Positions 1 through 9,229 of a stretch of 64,000 bases of DNA are shown one piece after another. Each line of letters starts with the position of its first letter. Position 1 is the stretch's first letter. The translations under genes were made by a program, and so were the position numbers. This stretch comes from Anaerostipes rhamnosivorans. GTDB taxonomy: Bacteria > Bacillota > Clostridia > Lachnospirales > Lachnospiraceae. The DNA is taken from contig NZ_CP040058.1 in NCBI RefSeq assembly GCF_005280655.1, positions 3,465,001 through 3,529,000 of the forward strand, written 5' to 3'. The notes beneath the pieces were generated by a model, which did no database searches, was not told the origin of the DNA, and saw only the letters and a list, made by a program, of their open reading frames with translations.

Positions 1-2013
1 CTGCATGTTGGACCCCATGAGGGCACGGTTCGCATCGTCATTTTCCAGGAACGGGATCATAGAGGTAGCTACAGAAAATACCATCTTAGGCGATACATCC
101 ATCAGATCCAGGTTTGCTTTATCAAATTCTGAAGTATCTTCACGGAAACGCCCGGTTACATGGGTGTGGACGAAATGTCCATCCTCATCGAGAGGTTCAT
201 TGGCCTGTGCCACGACGAAGTTATCCTCTTCATCAGCAGTAAGATAGACAACCTCATCGGTCGCAACCGGATTTTCCGGATCTGTTTTATCCAATACACG
301 GTATGGAGCTTCGATAAATCCATACTCGTTGATCCTTGCATAGGTAGCTAAGGAGTTGATCAGACCGATGTTCGGACCTTCCGGGGTCTCGATTGGACAC
401 ATTCTTCCGTAATGGGAATAATGTACATCCCGGACCTCGAATCCGGCACGGTCTCTTGACAATCCACCAGGTCCCAATGCAGACAGGCGGCGCTTATGCG
501 TCAGCTCAGACAGTGGATTGTTGTGATCCATGAACTGGGAGAGCTGGGAACTTCCGAAGAATTCCTTCACTGCCGCAGTCACTGGTTTGATGTTGATCAG
601 AGACTGAGGTGTGATCGTCTCAATATCCTGGGTCGTCATCCTCTCACGCACAACTCTTTCCAGACGGGAAAGTCCGATCCGGTACTGGTTCTGCAAAAGT
701 TCTCCGACCGCTCTGATCCTACGGTTTCCTAAGTGGTCAATGTCATCATGGTTTCCGATTTCATACTCAAGATGCATATTGTAATTAATAGAAGCTAAAA
801 TATCTTCCTTTGTAATATGCTTTGGAATCAGATCATGGATATTCTTTTTAATTGCATTCTTTAATTCGTCGCCGCTTAAACCTTCTGCCAGGATCTTCTC
901 CAGCACAGGGTAAAAAACGTTCTCATGGATGCCAAGTTCTTCCGGGTCGAAATCTACATATTCGTCCATGTTTACGGTCATATTAGATAGTACTTTGGTA
1001 TTGCCGAATTCGGTCTGGATCAATACACTCTGCACTGCGGCATTCTGGATCTGGTCTGCCAGTTCCAGTGTGACTTCCGTCCCTGCTTCCGCAAGAATCT
1101 CTCCTGTGGAGGTGTCAATGACATCTTCCGCCAGCATATGTCCCGTGATACGGTTTCTGAACGCCAGCTTCTTATTGAACTTATAGCGTCCTACTTTGGC
1201 AAGGTCATAACGTCTCGGATCAAAGAACATGCTGTTGATCAGGCTCTCTGCGCTGTCCACAGACAAAGGCTCACCCGGACGGATCTTTTTATATAACTCT
1301 AATAGACCATCTTCATAGTTATCAGATGGATCTTTTTCCATACTTGCAAGGATCTTCGGTTCTTCTCCAAATAATTCCTTGATTTCTGCATTGGTCCCGA
1401 TACCAAGAGCACGGATCAATACGGTGATCGGCACCTTCCTAGTACGGTCCACACGCACATTAAAGACGTCGTTGGAGTCTGTCTCGTACTCGAGCCAAGC
1501 TCCACGATTTGGTATAACTGTAGCAGAGTACAGTTTCTTACCGATCTTATCATGGGCAATCCCATAGTAGATACCAGGAGAACGGACCAGCTGGCTGACA
1601 ATAACACGCTCAGCTCCGTTGATCACGAAAGTTCCCGTGTCAGTCATCAAAGGTAAATCGCCCATAAAAATGTCATGCTGTTTGATTTCATCCGTTTCCT
1701 TATTATGAAGTCTTACTTTCACCTTCATCGGAGCGGCATATGTGGCATCCCTCTCCTTACACTCTTCAATGGAATATTTAATATCATCTCTGCACAGCTT
1801 GAAATCGATGAATTCCAGGCTGAGCTGATCGCTGTAATCCCCAATCGGAGAAATGTCCTCAAATACCTCTTTGAGTCCTTCCCCCAGGAACCAGTTGTAA
1901 GAGTCCTTTTGGATTTCAATAAGGTTCGGTACTTCCAAGACGTCATCTTGTCTCGCATAACTCATCCTTATGCTCGTACCCGATTTCATTGGTTGAATTC
2001 TGTTTTTTTCCAT
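1..2013 (-). CDS. rpoB: RNA polymerase beta subunit, N-terminal part (cut by window edge)
   Basis: Catalytic beta subunit of RNA polymerase. About 671 residues are visible, starting [12 protein letters not shown] at a start codon preceded by AGAGGTG, and the frame runs off the left edge without a stop. The region normally holding rifampicin-contact residues is present and wild-type in appearance ([16 protein letters not shown], then [13 protein letters not shown]), so resistance is not suggested. A beta-type motif GFEVRDVH follows. It lies 246 bp downstream of rplL, but a terminator and a separate strong promoter sit in that gap, so it need not depend on rplJL transcription. Identification is certain; only the C-terminal half is missing. 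Confidence 0.97.
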   Translation of the reverse strand, partial: MEKNRIQPMKSGTSIRMSYARQDDVLEVPNLIEIQKDSYNWFLGEGLKEVFEDISPIGDYSDQLSLEFIDFKLCRDDIKYSIEECKERDATYAAPMKVKVRLHNKETDEIKQHDIFMGDLPLMTDTGTFVINGAERVIVSQLVRSPGIYYGIAHDKIGKKLYSATVIPNRGAWLEYETDSNDVFNVRVDRTRKVPITVLIRALGIGTNAEIKELFGEEPKILASMEKDPSDNYEDGLLELYKKIRPGEPLSVDSAESLINSMFFDPRRYDLAKVGRYKFNKKLAFRNRITGHMLAEDVIDTSTGEILAEAGTEVTLELADQIQNAAVQSVLIQTEFGNTKVLSNMTVNMDEYVDFDPEELGIHENVFYPVLEKILAEGLSGDELKNAIKKNIHDLIPKHITKEDILASINYNMHLEYEIGNHDDIDHLGNRRIRAVGELLQNQYRIGLSRLERVVRERMTTQDIETITPQSLINIKPVTAAVKEFFGSSQLSQFMDHNNPLSELTHKRRLSALGPGGLSRDRAGFEVRDVHYSHYGRMCPIETPEGPNIGLINSLATYARINEYGFIEAPYRVLDKTDPENPVATDEVVYLTADEEDNFVVAQANEPLDEDGHFVHTHVTGRFREDTSEFDKANLDLMDVSPKMVFSVATSMIPFLENDDANRALMGSNMQ

Positions 2014-2088
2014 GGACGTGTTCACCTCTTGATTTCTACATGGTTTATATACTACTTATTGTGCGAATCTCTCACAATTTAAATAACG

Positions 2089-2130
2089 AAAAAAAGGCTT
2101 GGCTATGGGCATACAATCCCATACTAAAGC
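2089..2130 (-). terminator. Terminator-like hairpin in the rpoB leader (possible attenuator)
   Basis: On the minus strand an imperfect stem pairs GCTT (2130-2127) with AAGC (2100-2097) and TATGGG with CCCATA, followed directly by seven T residues (2095-2089). It lies between the rpoB promoter and the rpoB start, so it could act as an attenuator. The internal loop makes it weaker than the rplL terminator. Confidence 0.45.
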
Positions 2131-2138
2131 ATCGCCTA

Positions 2139-2167
2139 ATAATACCACAGTGTCCATCGCATGTCAA
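2139..2167 (-). promoter_or_regulatory. Strong promoter for rpoB
   Basis: Minus-strand -35 TTGACA (2167-2162), 17-nt spacer, -10 TATTAT (2144-2139). It sits after the rplL terminator and about 120 bp before the rpoB start, so rpoB has its own supply of transcripts. Confidence 0.8.
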
Positions 2168-2187
2168 GCGTTAATTTGGACAGACGC

Positions 2188-2223
2188 AAAAAGAATCGGA
2201 CTGACAGAGTCAGCCGATTCTTT
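2188..2223 (-). terminator. Intrinsic terminator after rplL
   Basis: A 15-bp stem with one bulged base (AAAGAATCGG and CTGAC pairing with their complements around an AGA loop), followed on the minus strand by TTTTT. It is 37 bp after the rplL stop. Confidence 0.85.
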
Positions 2224-2259
2224 CATGAAGTTTTCTTACATTAGATATTGAACAAAGAA

Positions 2260-2628
2260 CTATTTTAAAGTTACTTTTGCTCCTTCGCCTTCTAACTTAG
2301 CTTTGATGTCTTCTGCTTCTGCTTTAGATGCAGCTTCTTTGATTACTTTAGGAGCTCCGTCAACTAATTCTTTCGCTTCTTTTAATCCTAAACCAGTTAC
2401 TTCACGGACAACTTTGATGACTTTAACCTTAGCTCCGCCGATTTCTGTAAGCTCTACATCGAACTCATCTTTTTCTTCAGCTGCTGCACCGTCTGCTGCT
2501 CCGCCTGCTGCTACAACAACACCTGCTGCTGCAGATACACCGAATTCTTCTTCGCATGCTTTTACTAATTCATTTAATTCTAATACTGATAAACCTTTAA
2601 TAACTTCAATAATTTCCTGAGTTGTCAT
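2260..2628 (-). CDS. rplL: 50S ribosomal protein L7/L12
   Basis: Stalk protein of the large ribosomal subunit that recruits translational GTPases; it binds L10. The 122-residue length is normal. The N-terminal dimerisation helix ([20 protein letters not shown]), an Ala/Gly-rich hinge around residues 35-52 and the C-terminal domain ending in [10 protein letters not shown] are all visible. The start is preceded by AGGAGGAAATAAAA. It follows rplJ by 41 bp in the same transcript, which is controlled by the L10 leader, and ends at a strong terminator. Confidence 0.98.
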   Translation of the reverse strand: MTTQEIIEVIKGLSVLELNELVKACEEEFGVSAAAGVVVAAGGAADGAAAEEKDEFDVELTEIGGAKVKVIKVVREVTGLGLKEAKELVDGAPKVIKEAASKAEAEDIKAKLEGEGAKVTLK

Positions 2629-2669
2629 TTTTATTTCCTCCTGATAATTAATTTAATGTAAACCGCTGA

Positions 2670-3191
2670 TTATTCAGCCGCTTCTGTTGCTTCTTCTGCC
2701 GGAGCTTCTCCGTCTTTCTCTGCGATCTGTTTAATAACACGAGCAAAGTTTGTAATAGGAGACTGGATGCTTCCGAGGAATTTTGCAAGTAATTCGTCTC
2801 TTGACGGGATGCTTGCGATAACCTGTACGCCGTCTTTGTCGTAGAAAGTTCCTTCTACAACTGCAGATTTCAGGTTGAATACTTCGATCTTCTTTGCGTA
2901 TTTTGCCAGGATCCTTGCCGGTGCTGTTGCGTCTGTTTTAGAAACAGCGATTGCAGTCGGTCCGGTAAGATCAGCAGATAACGGTTCGAATTCCGTATCT
3001 TTTACCGCAAAACGAATCATTGTATTCTTGTATACTTTGTAGTCTACACCTGCTTCTCTTAATTCCTTACGCATTGCTGTATCTTCTTCTACAGAGATAC
3101 CGCGGTAAGAAACTAAAACTGCTGACTGTGCATCTGTAAGCAATTCTTTGATTTCGTTAACGATAGGTTGTTTTAATTCTACTTTTGCCAT
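2670..3191 (-). CDS. rplJ: 50S ribosomal protein L10
   Basis: Stalk-base protein that anchors L7/L12 to 23S rRNA and represses its own mRNA through the leader upstream. The start MAKVELKQP is chosen because it matches the family N-terminus and follows AAGGAGGT; an upstream in-frame GTG overlaps that ribosome binding site and is unlikely to be used. The 173-residue length and the acidic tail (PAEEATEAAE) are usual for Clostridia. Unusually, rplA is not upstream: about 46 kb of other genes separates them. Confidence 0.97.
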   Translation of the reverse strand: MAKVELKQPIVNEIKELLTDAQSAVLVSYRGISVEEDTAMRKELREAGVDYKVYKNTMIRFAVKDTEFEPLSADLTGPTAIAVSKTDATAPARILAKYAKKIEVFNLKSAVVEGTFYDKDGVQVIASIPSRDELLAKFLGSIQSPITNFARVIKQIAEKDGEAPAEEATEAAE

Positions 3192-3214
3192 GATGAAATG
3201 GTGCACCTCCTTGA

Positions 3215-3366
3215 TTTATTTTAGTGTACCGCCGCGTGGAATCTAAATATAAGAAAAGCCCTTTGTCCGCAAAGACAAAGGGCACAATTAGCTTTTGACT
3301 AATCATCATCCTCGGCAGGTAGTTTACGTTATGCCTTGCGGCACCTGCTGTCTTCGGCAGTGATAC
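3215..3366 (-). ncRNA. L10 ribosomal protein leader RNA
   Basis: The minus strand carries the characteristic L10 leader arrangement: GACAGCAGGTGCC, AAGGCATAACGT, then CTACCTGCCGAGG, folding into the L10(L12)4 binding three-way junction. It is followed by a perfect 10-bp hairpin (3258-3283, GCCCTTTGTC with GACAAAGGGC) and TTTTCTT, an intrinsic terminator. L10 binding would be expected to control this terminator and so rplJ-rplL. Confidence 0.88.
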
Positions 3367-3372
3367 TGTAGT

Positions 3373-3401
3373 AATATATCATATGGTACCGAAAACGTCA
3401 A
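3373..3401 (-). promoter_or_regulatory. Promoter for the L10 leader and rplJ-rplL
   Basis: Minus-strand -35 TTGACG (3401-3396), 17-nt spacer, -10 TATATT (3378-3373). It lies only 15 bp beyond the stop codon of the VapD-like gene, and no terminator is visible between them. Confidence 0.8.
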
Positions 3402-3416
3402 CTAGTTTTTTTAAAT

Positions 3417-3758
3417 TTACGGGAGCGGCTCCATCTCCTCAGCCTCACCGGTAAATAAATCCAACAAATCGTGATTCCGTCCTATATTCGTCACTTCAAA
3501 ATTGCTGATGCAAAGACGGAGCCATGGGAATTCCGCTGACATTGTACGAATCAAATCATACACATATAAATCTGTTGTTTTAAATGTAGTATGATATCCT
3601 GAATACTGGACATGGGAAAACTTCTCTTTTTGAAAAAAATTACGAATTAGGTGATATGCATTTTGAGGACTCTGCCTGGAGTAGTTCTCTTCCAAAGCCC
3701 TGGTACTTAAATCAAAATAAACTGCCTTGTAAAACTTTTTCTCACGATCTGACATCAT
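3417..3758 (-). CDS. VapD-like protein (Cas2-fold endoribonuclease family)
   Basis: 113 residues resembling VapD: an opening strand YKAVYFDLSTRALEE, an 'NAYHLIRNFF' helix, then DLIRTMSAEFPWLRLCISNFEV and a closing 'RNHDLLDLF'. VapD proteins are small ferredoxin-fold RNases related to Cas2 and act as toxins with a partner such as VapX. The gene is 89 bp downstream of an 80-residue partner-sized gene and shares its promoter. It has no terminator of its own before the rplJ promoter, so some transcription may run into the L10 leader. The family call is from motif memory; RNase activity is inferred. Confidence 0.6.
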   Translation of the reverse strand: MMSDREKKFYKAVYFDLSTRALEENYSRQSPQNAYHLIRNFFQKEKFSHVQYSGYHTTFKTTDLYVYDLIRTMSAEFPWLRLCISNFEVTNIGRNHDLLDLFTGEAEEMEPLP

Positions 3759-3847
3759 GCAACACTTATTCTCCTTGTATAGTGGTACAGCACATCCTCC
3801 ACAGAATAATCTTCTTCATTCAGCCCATCGTCACTATTATACCATAC

Positions 3848-4090
3848 TCACTTAATAACATAGTCCATGAACCAACCCTTTTCTTTCAGCGAAGTTATGA
3901 CAGCTCCAAAGGCACCATAGTCTCTTGCATGTCCTCTTCCGTAAAAAACCAATGTCCCATCTTTTTCCTTATTCATAGGAATATCATACTTAAAAAAACT
4001 CTTTTCAAGAGTTTGATAAATACTGATTACATCATATTTATGCTCTGACTTAATTTTTGCTTCATCTAGTTTTATCTCTAACTTTAACAT
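3848..4090 (-). CDS. Small protein paired with the VapD-like gene (candidate antitoxin)
   Basis: 80 residues (MLKLEIKLDEAKIKSEHKYD at the start, GWFMDYVIK at the end), no signal or membrane segment. The start follows AGGAGGGCGCC. I do not recognise a named family. Its position, first in a two-gene unit with a VapD-like gene and behind a perfect consensus promoter, fits a toxin-antitoxin arrangement with the antitoxin first, but the antitoxin role is an inference from context only. The sequence is mixed-charge alpha/beta rather than a DNA-binding type. Confidence 0.5.
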   Translation of the reverse strand: MLKLEIKLDEAKIKSEHKYDVISIYQTLEKSFFKYDIPMNKEKDGTLVFYGRGHARDYGAFGAVITSLKEKGWFMDYVIK

Positions 4091-4115
4091 GGCGCCCTCC
4101 TAATTTTTTTATTTT

Positions 4116-4144
4116 ATTATATCTCCTCCGATTCAACTTGTCAA
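4116..4144 (-). promoter_or_regulatory. Perfect consensus promoter for the VapD-like unit
   Basis: Minus-strand TTGACA (4144-4139), 17-nt spacer, TATAAT (4121-4116); all twelve consensus bases match. Confidence 0.85.
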
Positions 4145-4304
4145 TATTTTACATTTGTCTTTGGTATCCAACGATGTCCTCTTCTCCTTCTGAGTTCCTG
4201 ACCTCAAGCTTTGCGCCTTCCACCGATGGTTCCTTCCACATGAAAGCCACTTGATGTATTCCCAGTCAGGAGGCGTGATCTTACCCCATTTTAGAAAGAT
4301 CATC

Positions 4305-4344
4305 AAAAAAAATTGCCCGGGAGACAATCAATATTTCCCGGGCA
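4305..4344 (-). terminator. Intrinsic terminator after the ABC importer operon
   Basis: Perfect 9-bp stem TGCCCGGGA / TCCCGGGCA followed on the minus strand by eight T residues (4312-4305). It is 9 bp beyond the binding-protein stop. The stretch 4145-4304 between it and the VapD unit holds no convincing gene. Confidence 0.9.
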
Positions 4345-4352
4345 GATCCATC

Positions 4353-5222
4353 TTATTTATATTCTTTTAATTCTTTTTCATTCATGATAATGGTATCGGA
4401 ATCAACAGTCTTTCCATATACCGGAAGCAGTGTCTTCTTATAATCCTTCTCGAAGAATCCTTCTTTTGTAAGTTTCGTGATCTCTTCGTCCAGCCATTTC
4501 TTCAGATCATCATTTCCTTTTTTGACAGCCGGCGCGATAAAGTCATGTTCTCCCAGAGATTTAATCCCTGTGGTGAATCCTTTGTTTTCTCTTGCCCATG
4601 CATAAACAAGCGTATTGTCATGTGCCAGCGCGGCTCCTCTGCCGTCCTTTAACGCGTTAAAAGCTTCTGTGTTCTGGTCATATTTTAAAAGCTCAATGTC
4701 AGGATATTTCTGGGTGAAATATGTCTCTGCCGTTGTCCCTTTGTTTACGATTAGCTTCTTTCCTTTTAACTGTTTGACGTCCGTGATCACTTTTCCGTTT
4801 GGTGATACCACACCGAGAGCCACCTTCATATATGGAAGAGCATAATCTACGACTTCTTTTCTCTCGTCAGTGACAGTAAAGTTGGCGAGGATCACATCCA
4901 CTTTGTTACTCTGGAGGAATTCCACACGGCTTGCCGCCTCTACCAGCACAAATTCCACTTTGTTTTCATCGCCGAATAAATCCTTTGACAGACGGCGGGC
5001 CAGCATCACATCATACCCCTGGTTCTTTCCGTTTTTATCTACATAACCAAATGGCGGTTTATCGCTGAATACACCAACCTTGATCTTTCCGTTCTTCTTA
5101 ATCTGTTCCACGGAAGACTGGTTGTCGCTTTCGTCAGACTTTTTACTTCCGCATCCTGTCATCAGGCCGATAGCCATGCTTAGGACTGCCAGTACCACTA
5201 AAATCTTGCTAAATTTTTTCAT
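4353..5222 (-). CDS. Amino-acid ABC transporter substrate-binding lipoprotein
   Basis: Extracellular solute-binding protein of family 3 (polar amino acids; cysteine/glutamate type). The signal peptide ends in a lipobox (GLMTGC, Cys24), so it should be lipid-anchored. The binding fold begins at [18 protein letters not shown], followed by [10 protein letters not shown] and the ligand-contact stretch [19 protein letters not shown], typical of the PEB1a/CjaA branch. 289 residues is normal. It overlaps the end of the ATPase gene by 14 bp and is last in the operon. The exact substrate cannot be read from sequence. Confidence 0.9.
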   Translation of the reverse strand: MKKFSKILVVLAVLSMAIGLMTGCGSKKSDESDNQSSVEQIKKNGKIKVGVFSDKPPFGYVDKNGKNQGYDVMLARRLSKDLFGDENKVEFVLVEAASRVEFLQSNKVDVILANFTVTDERKEVVDYALPYMKVALGVVSPNGKVITDVKQLKGKKLIVNKGTTAETYFTQKYPDIELLKYDQNTEAFNALKDGRGAALAHDNTLVYAWARENKGFTTGIKSLGEHDFIAPAVKKGNDDLKKWLDEEITKLTKEGFFEKDYKKTLLPVYGKTVDSDTIIMNEKELKEYK

Positions 5223-5973
5223 CTTTTTTCATCTCCTCAAAATTAAACATGTTTAAAAACTTCTGTGCCCGTTCCGTCTGCGGATGTTCAAAAAACTCCT
5301 TCGGGGTGTTCTGTTCCACAATACGGCCCTCATCGATGAAGATCACACGGTCCGCCACAGCCTTTGCAAACTGCATCTCATGGGTCACGATAGCCATGGT
5401 CATACCCTGCTTTGCAAGCTCCAGCATAACATCCAGAACCTCTCTTACCATTTCCGGATCCAGAGCGGCTGTCACCTCATCAAACAGCATGATCTCAGGA
5501 TTCATACAGAGAGATCTTACGATGGCAACTCTCTGCTTCTGTCCTCCTGACAGCTGTCTCGGATAAGAATCCTTTTTCTCTTCCAGTCCCACTCTTTTTA
5601 ACAAGGAAACGGCCATCTCTCTCACTTCCTTGGGATCTCTCTTCTGAGCCTTTACCGGCCCCAGCAGAATATTATCCAAAATGGTCATGTGCGGGAAAAG
5701 GTCATAGCTTTGGAATACCATGCCGATCTTCTGGCGGATCAAATGCCACGGCACTTTCCCATCCGAAAGGTTCTGTCCGTCCAGGCTGATCTCCCCGCCC
5801 TGGAATTCCTCCAGGCCGTTGATACATCGAAGCAGGGTGCTCTTCCCGCACCCGGAAGGGCCTAAGATGACAACTACCTCTCCCTTATTTATATCAAAAG
5901 AGATATCTTTTAATACCTCTGTCTCCCCAAATGATTTTTTTAAATGACTGATTTTCAATAACTGATTACCCAT
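5209..5973 (-). CDS. Amino-acid ABC transporter ATP-binding protein
   Basis: ATPase of a polar amino-acid importer (GlnQ-like, 254 residues). Walker [10 protein letters not shown] is at residues 38-46, the Q-loop near 88, the signature LSGGQKQR at 141-148, and Walker [13 protein letters not shown] at 161-172. The usual DEPTSALD reads DEVTAALD, a common variant in this subfamily. It lies 10 bp after the second permease and overlaps the binding-protein gene, so the four proteins are translationally coupled. Confidence 0.95.
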   Translation of the reverse strand: MGNQLLKISHLKKSFGETEVLKDISFDINKGEVVVILGPSGCGKSTLLRCINGLEEFQGGEISLDGQNLSDGKVPWHLIRQKIGMVFQSYDLFPHMTILDNILLGPVKAQKRDPKEVREMAVSLLKRVGLEEKKDSYPRQLSGGQKQRVAIVRSLCMNPEIMLFDEVTAALDPEMVREVLDVMLELAKQGMTMAIVTHEMQFAKAVADRVIFIDEGRIVEQNTPKEFFEHPQTERAQKFLNMFNFEEMKKDEKI

Positions 5974-5983
5974 TTGCCAACTC

Positions 5984-6661
5984 CTAACTTTGCCATTTTG
6001 CTTCCAGCCTCTTTGCTACGATCGAAATCGGGTAACAGAGGATGAAGTATAAGAAAAATATAAATCCATAGACCCAGAGCGGTGCTGTGGGGGTGTTCAG
6101 GATTCCGCCCTCGATGATCTGCTGTCCGACTTTCAGCACTTCTACCACGCCGATGATCACTACAAGGGATGTAGTCTTCACCATTCTGGTGGCAAGATTA
6201 ATCGCACCCGGAAGCACTCTCCTGACCGTCTGCGGGACTAAAATATAGCGGTAAATCTGAAGCTTCGTAAGTCCCAGTGACATGCCGCTCTCTGTCTGGT
6301 GCTTCGGCATAGAAGTTACGGCTCCCCGAACGATATCTCCCATCTCCGCCGTGCCCCACATGGTGAATACCACAATGGAGATAAATTCTCCTTCCAGATG
6401 AATGCCAAGCGCTCTTGTTAATCCGAAATAAAACAAAAACAGCCATACTAAGATCGGTATGATCCTGATCGCCTCCAGATAAAGCCTGCACACTGCCTTA
6501 ACGATAAAATTCCTGGAAGTCATGATGATCCCGAAGATCACTCCGAAAACCAGAGACAGGACCACCGCGATCAGGGCAATCTTAACTGTCACGGCCAGAC
6601 CTGACATGAGACGGACCATGTTTTTCCCTTCAAATAAAATATTAATTCCCGAAGCCAGCAT
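5984..6661 (-). CDS. Amino-acid ABC transporter permease
   Basis: Integral membrane subunit of the His/Glu/Gln type (225 residues, about five membrane helices). The EAA loop for ATPase contact is visible as [20 protein letters not shown]. It overlaps the first permease gene by 20 bp. Two different permeases in one operon imply a heterodimeric channel. Confidence 0.92.
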   Translation of the reverse strand: MLASGINILFEGKNMVRLMSGLAVTVKIALIAVVLSLVFGVIFGIIMTSRNFIVKAVCRLYLEAIRIIPILVWLFLFYFGLTRALGIHLEGEFISIVVFTMWGTAEMGDIVRGAVTSMPKHQTESGMSLGLTKLQIYRYILVPQTVRRVLPGAINLATRMVKTTSLVVIIGVVEVLKVGQQIIEGGILNTPTAPLWVYGFIFFLYFILCYPISIVAKRLEAKWQS

Positions 6662-7301
6662 AGCGAGCCTTCCTTTCTAACAAACTAAAAATCACAGATA
6701 TCGGAAGTAAGATGATCAAATAAGCGACGACCAGCATAAACAACGCTTCATTTGTTTTATAGTACATTCCGATCAAATCCTTGGCCACAAACATTAAGTC
6801 TGCCAGTGCAATGGCACTGAACACAGAGGTCTCCTTCAAAAGAAAGATCACATTGGCCCCCACCGACGGCATGGCGATAGCCAAAGCCTGCGGCAGGATA
6901 ATATAACGCATCAGCTGAAACTTGGTAAGGCCAATGCTCAGACCTGATTCCTCCTGAATCTTATTGACCGCTTCCAGTCCTCCCCGGAAAGCTTCGGACA
7001 TGTAGCTGGCTCCCAAAAAGGTCAGTCCTATGACGGCAATGATAAAAGCATTGAGCTTGATCCCGATCTTCGGCAGACCGTAGTAGAGAAAAAACAGCTG
7101 AATCAACAGAGGCGTATTTCTGGAAAGCTCTATATAAATCCCTACAATCCTGTTTAACACAGGAACTCTATAATAGCGAACCATGGAACATAAGAATCCG
7201 ATCACCACTGACAAAACGACTCCCAGAGCCCCGATCCCCAATGTCAGTTTTGTTGCCTCTATATAGAGAGGTATGTTTCGTTCTATAAATAACCAATCCA
7301 T
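6642..7301 (-). CDS. Amino-acid ABC transporter permease (first gene)
   Basis: Partner permease (219 residues) with an N-terminal segment typical of the family, several hydrophobic helices, and the EAA loop (EESGLSIGLTKFQLMRYIILP region). The start MDWLFIERN follows GAAGGGGCAAG. It opens the operon about 45 bp after the predicted transcription start. Confidence 0.92.
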   Translation of the reverse strand: MDWLFIERNIPLYIEATKLTLGIGALGVVLSVVIGFLCSMVRYYRVPVLNRIVGIYIELSRNTPLLIQLFFLYYGLPKIGIKLNAFIIAVIGLTFLGASYMSEAFRGGLEAVNKIQEESGLSIGLTKFQLMRYIILPQALAIAMPSVGANVIFLLKETSVFSAIALADLMFVAKDLIGMYYKTNEALFMLVVAYLIILLPISVIFSLLERKARYAGFGN

Positions 7302-7322
7302 TTCTTGCCCCTTCTTTATTTC

Positions 7323-7338
7323 ATACTTTTCTAGTATG
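7323..7338. promoter_or_regulatory. Inverted repeat in the ABC operon leader
   Basis: CATACT-N4-AGTATG spans the first transcribed bases after the -10 box, a place where a repressor could bind. The cognate regulator is unknown. Confidence 0.35.
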
Positions 7339-7351
7339 TAATATATGAAAT

Positions 7352-7380
7352 AGTATAAACTCCATCTTAAGCCTTGTCAA
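7352..7380 (-). promoter_or_regulatory. Promoter for the amino-acid ABC operon
   Basis: Minus-strand TTGACA (7380-7375), 17-nt spacer, TATACT (7357-7352). The remaining 7381-7515 shows no gene. Confidence 0.82.
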
Positions 7381-7515
7381 TACAAGACATCTGAAATTAA
7401 TCGTACATTTTTCTATCAAAAAAGTCAACTTTTGTATTCACTTCTTCACTCTAGTTTATGCCCTGACCCAAAAGAAAGTTCTGTCTACATAAAATGAAAT
7501 CAAGGAATATAACAA

Positions 7516-7545
7516 AAGATAAGGAGACAGACACGTCTGCCTCCT
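7516..7545 (-). terminator. Probable terminator after the peptide-type binding protein
   Basis: An 11-bp stem with one mismatch (AGGAGACAGAC with GTCTGCCTCCT, 2-nt loop), followed on the minus strand by a moderately T-rich tract (TTATCTTTTG). It is 27 bp past the gene. Confidence 0.6.
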
Positions 7546-7572
7546 CTGGTCTATCTCTGTCCAACTTTATTG

Positions 7573-9150
7573 TCATTTCCACAGCTCACTGAAAGGCTGC
7601 TCTACGTTTGTTACTTTTATATTGTGGCTTCCGTTGCCTACCGCAGTGAATTTTCTCTCCGCATAAACCGGCATACAGAGGGCCTGTTCCATGATTTTTT
7701 CGTCCAACTCCCGGCAGATTCCGCCCGCTTCTTTCAGATCTCCGGCTTTTTTAAGCTTACTCTCATATGCTGATATTTTTTCATCCTGGAAATTCCTCTC
7801 GTCCAGAAATCCGCCCACTGAAGTAAGTCCAGGTACTGCCGTGTTGTGATAATACAGATCATATTCTGACGTATCTGTGGTCTGGACCTTGATTCCAACC
7901 GCCTTCATATCCTTGGAAAACTGTTTTACAAATAGATCCGCATATAAAATCCCGTCAGCTTTTAATGTCAGAGACAGTTCTTTTCCTTCTTTCTCAAAGA
8001 TTCCTTTTTTATTTTTTTTATATCCTGCACGCTCAAGGGTTTTTACCGCATCCTCTTTAGAATAAGGATATGCCTCTTTTTCTCTCCCCGCAAGAAAGCT
8101 TCCTTCTTTAAAATTGGAGAAGGACTGTGAAGCACTGTCGCCTGCAGATTCTTTTACGAACGTTTCCTTCTGAAATGCATAACAAACCGCCTGGCGCACC
8201 TCTTTCTTATTGACAGCAGACTTTTTACCCTGATGGAAATCAAGGACCGTCTGAATGTCGCTGCTTCCATAATAAAGGCTGATGACCCCTGATTTCTTCA
8301 GGCTGGCAATCAAGCTTTTGTTTGCCTGAAACTGTGCGATATCTGCCCTTCCTTTTGTGAGCATTTCTTCTATGTTATTGCTGTTGATATTTTTAACCGT
8401 TAATTTTTTTTGCTGTGCTTCTCCATCATAGAACTCTGGATTGGCCTTAAGCTCAATCGGCAGGTTTGCCGGCTGGCCCTTGAGTCTGTATGCACCAGTA
8501 TACAGATACTTATTTTTGCTCCGATCGCTCACTTCGCCGATGCCTCCTGTAAACAGATACATGTTGGCCGGATCTGCCTCAGTGAACTTAAAGATCAAGG
8601 TTGTATCATCCTCAACCCGGATCCCTTCCAAATCCTCTGCCTGAGTCAGTTTTCCGCTGTCGTAGCCTTTCAGCCGTGCAAAGCAGTCTTTGTAGGCAAA
8701 AGATGATCTTCCGTCGCCCAAAAGCAGTAGATCTTTTTTTACTTTGTCTGCTGTGAGCTTTGAGCCGTCACTGTACTTTAAGCCGCTTTTTAATTTCACA
8801 GTATATTCCTTGTGATCAGAGGAAACGTCGACGCTGTCTGCCAGGACATATTCTGTTGTGCCGTCGGCATTGATCCTGATCAGCGGTGAAAATAAAAGTT
8901 CTGAAAGAGCCTTCTCCCCTGAGTACTCAGCAAAGGCCGGGTGCAGACCGCCCTGATAGTTTTGAATCCCAATGACCATTTCGCTGCTTTTTTTGTCCGG
9001 GAGCTTTTTTTCTGCTTTATAGAGCACCTGTGCATTATTCCCTCCCCGGCTAAGTCCAAAATACATAGCTATGCCCAGGATCACCGCAGCGGCGGCTGCC
9101 ACAGCAGTCCGATTCTTTTTATTTTTTAAAAACTCTTTTGCCTTCTCCAA
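7573..9150 (-). CDS. Membrane-anchored family 5 (peptide/nickel-type) solute-binding protein
   Basis: About 525 residues. After a basic N-terminus there is one hydrophobic anchor (RTAVAAAAAVILGIAMYFGL), no lipobox cysteine, then an SBP_bac_5 fold: IGIQNYQGGLHPAFAEYSG, 'LSELLFSPLIRINADGTTEYVLADS', and VKLKSGLKYSDGSKLTADKV. These bind oligopeptides or similar ligands outside the cell. The TTG at 9150 is chosen as start because AGGAGG precedes it at good spacing; an upstream ATG falls inside a terminator. No permease or ATPase for it is nearby. It follows the giant adhesin gene, from which a terminator separates it, so expression may rely on read-through. Confidence 0.82.
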   Translation of the reverse strand: MEKAKEFLKNKKNRTAVAAAAAVILGIAMYFGLSRGGNNAQVLYKAEKKLPDKKSSEMVIGIQNYQGGLHPAFAEYSGEKALSELLFSPLIRINADGTTEYVLADSVDVSSDHKEYTVKLKSGLKYSDGSKLTADKVKKDLLLLGDGRSSFAYKDCFARLKGYDSGKLTQAEDLEGIRVEDDTTLIFKFTEADPANMYLFTGGIGEVSDRSKNKYLYTGAYRLKGQPANLPIELKANPEFYDGEAQQKKLTVKNINSNNIEEMLTKGRADIAQFQANKSLIASLKKSGVISLYYGSSDIQTVLDFHQGKKSAVNKKEVRQAVCYAFQKETFVKESAGDSASQSFSNFKEGSFLAGREKEAYPYSKEDAVKTLERAGYKKNKKGIFEKEGKELSLTLKADGILYADLFVKQFSKDMKAVGIKVQTTDTSEYDLYYHNTAVPGLTSVGGFLDERNFQDEKISAYESKLKKAGDLKEAGGICRELDEKIMEQALCMPVYAERKFTAVGNGSHNIKVTNVEQPFSELWK

Positions 9151-9180
9151 TGTTCTCCCTCCTGTTGTCTGGATAACCGC

Positions 9181-9226
9181 AAAAACATCCATCACAAACT
9201 TAAGAACCGCCTATGATGGATGTTTT
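9181..9226 (-). terminator. Terminator between the giant adhesin and the binding protein
   Basis: Perfect 13-bp stem (TGATGGATGTTTT arm at 9214-9226, complement at 9182-9194) with a 19-nt loop and five trailing T residues on the minus strand. It begins 4 bp after the adhesin stop and ends 30 bp before the TTG start of the next gene. Confidence 0.85.
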
Positions 9227-9229
9227 CTG

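Noticed and set aside
2303..2620. Plus-strand frames opposite rplL, the adhesin and other genes
   Set aside because: They are mirror frames of strongly coding minus-strand genes with no start signals or family resemblance.
4145..4304. Short minus-strand frames between the ABC operon and the VapD unit, one ending SEGEEDIVGYQRQM
   Set aside because: No ribosome binding site or promoter, about 30 codons after the first ATG; perhaps a gene remnant but not supportable.
9181..9195. Upstream ATG for the peptide-type binding protein
   Set aside because: It lies inside the terminator stem; the TTG at 9150 has a proper ribosome binding site.
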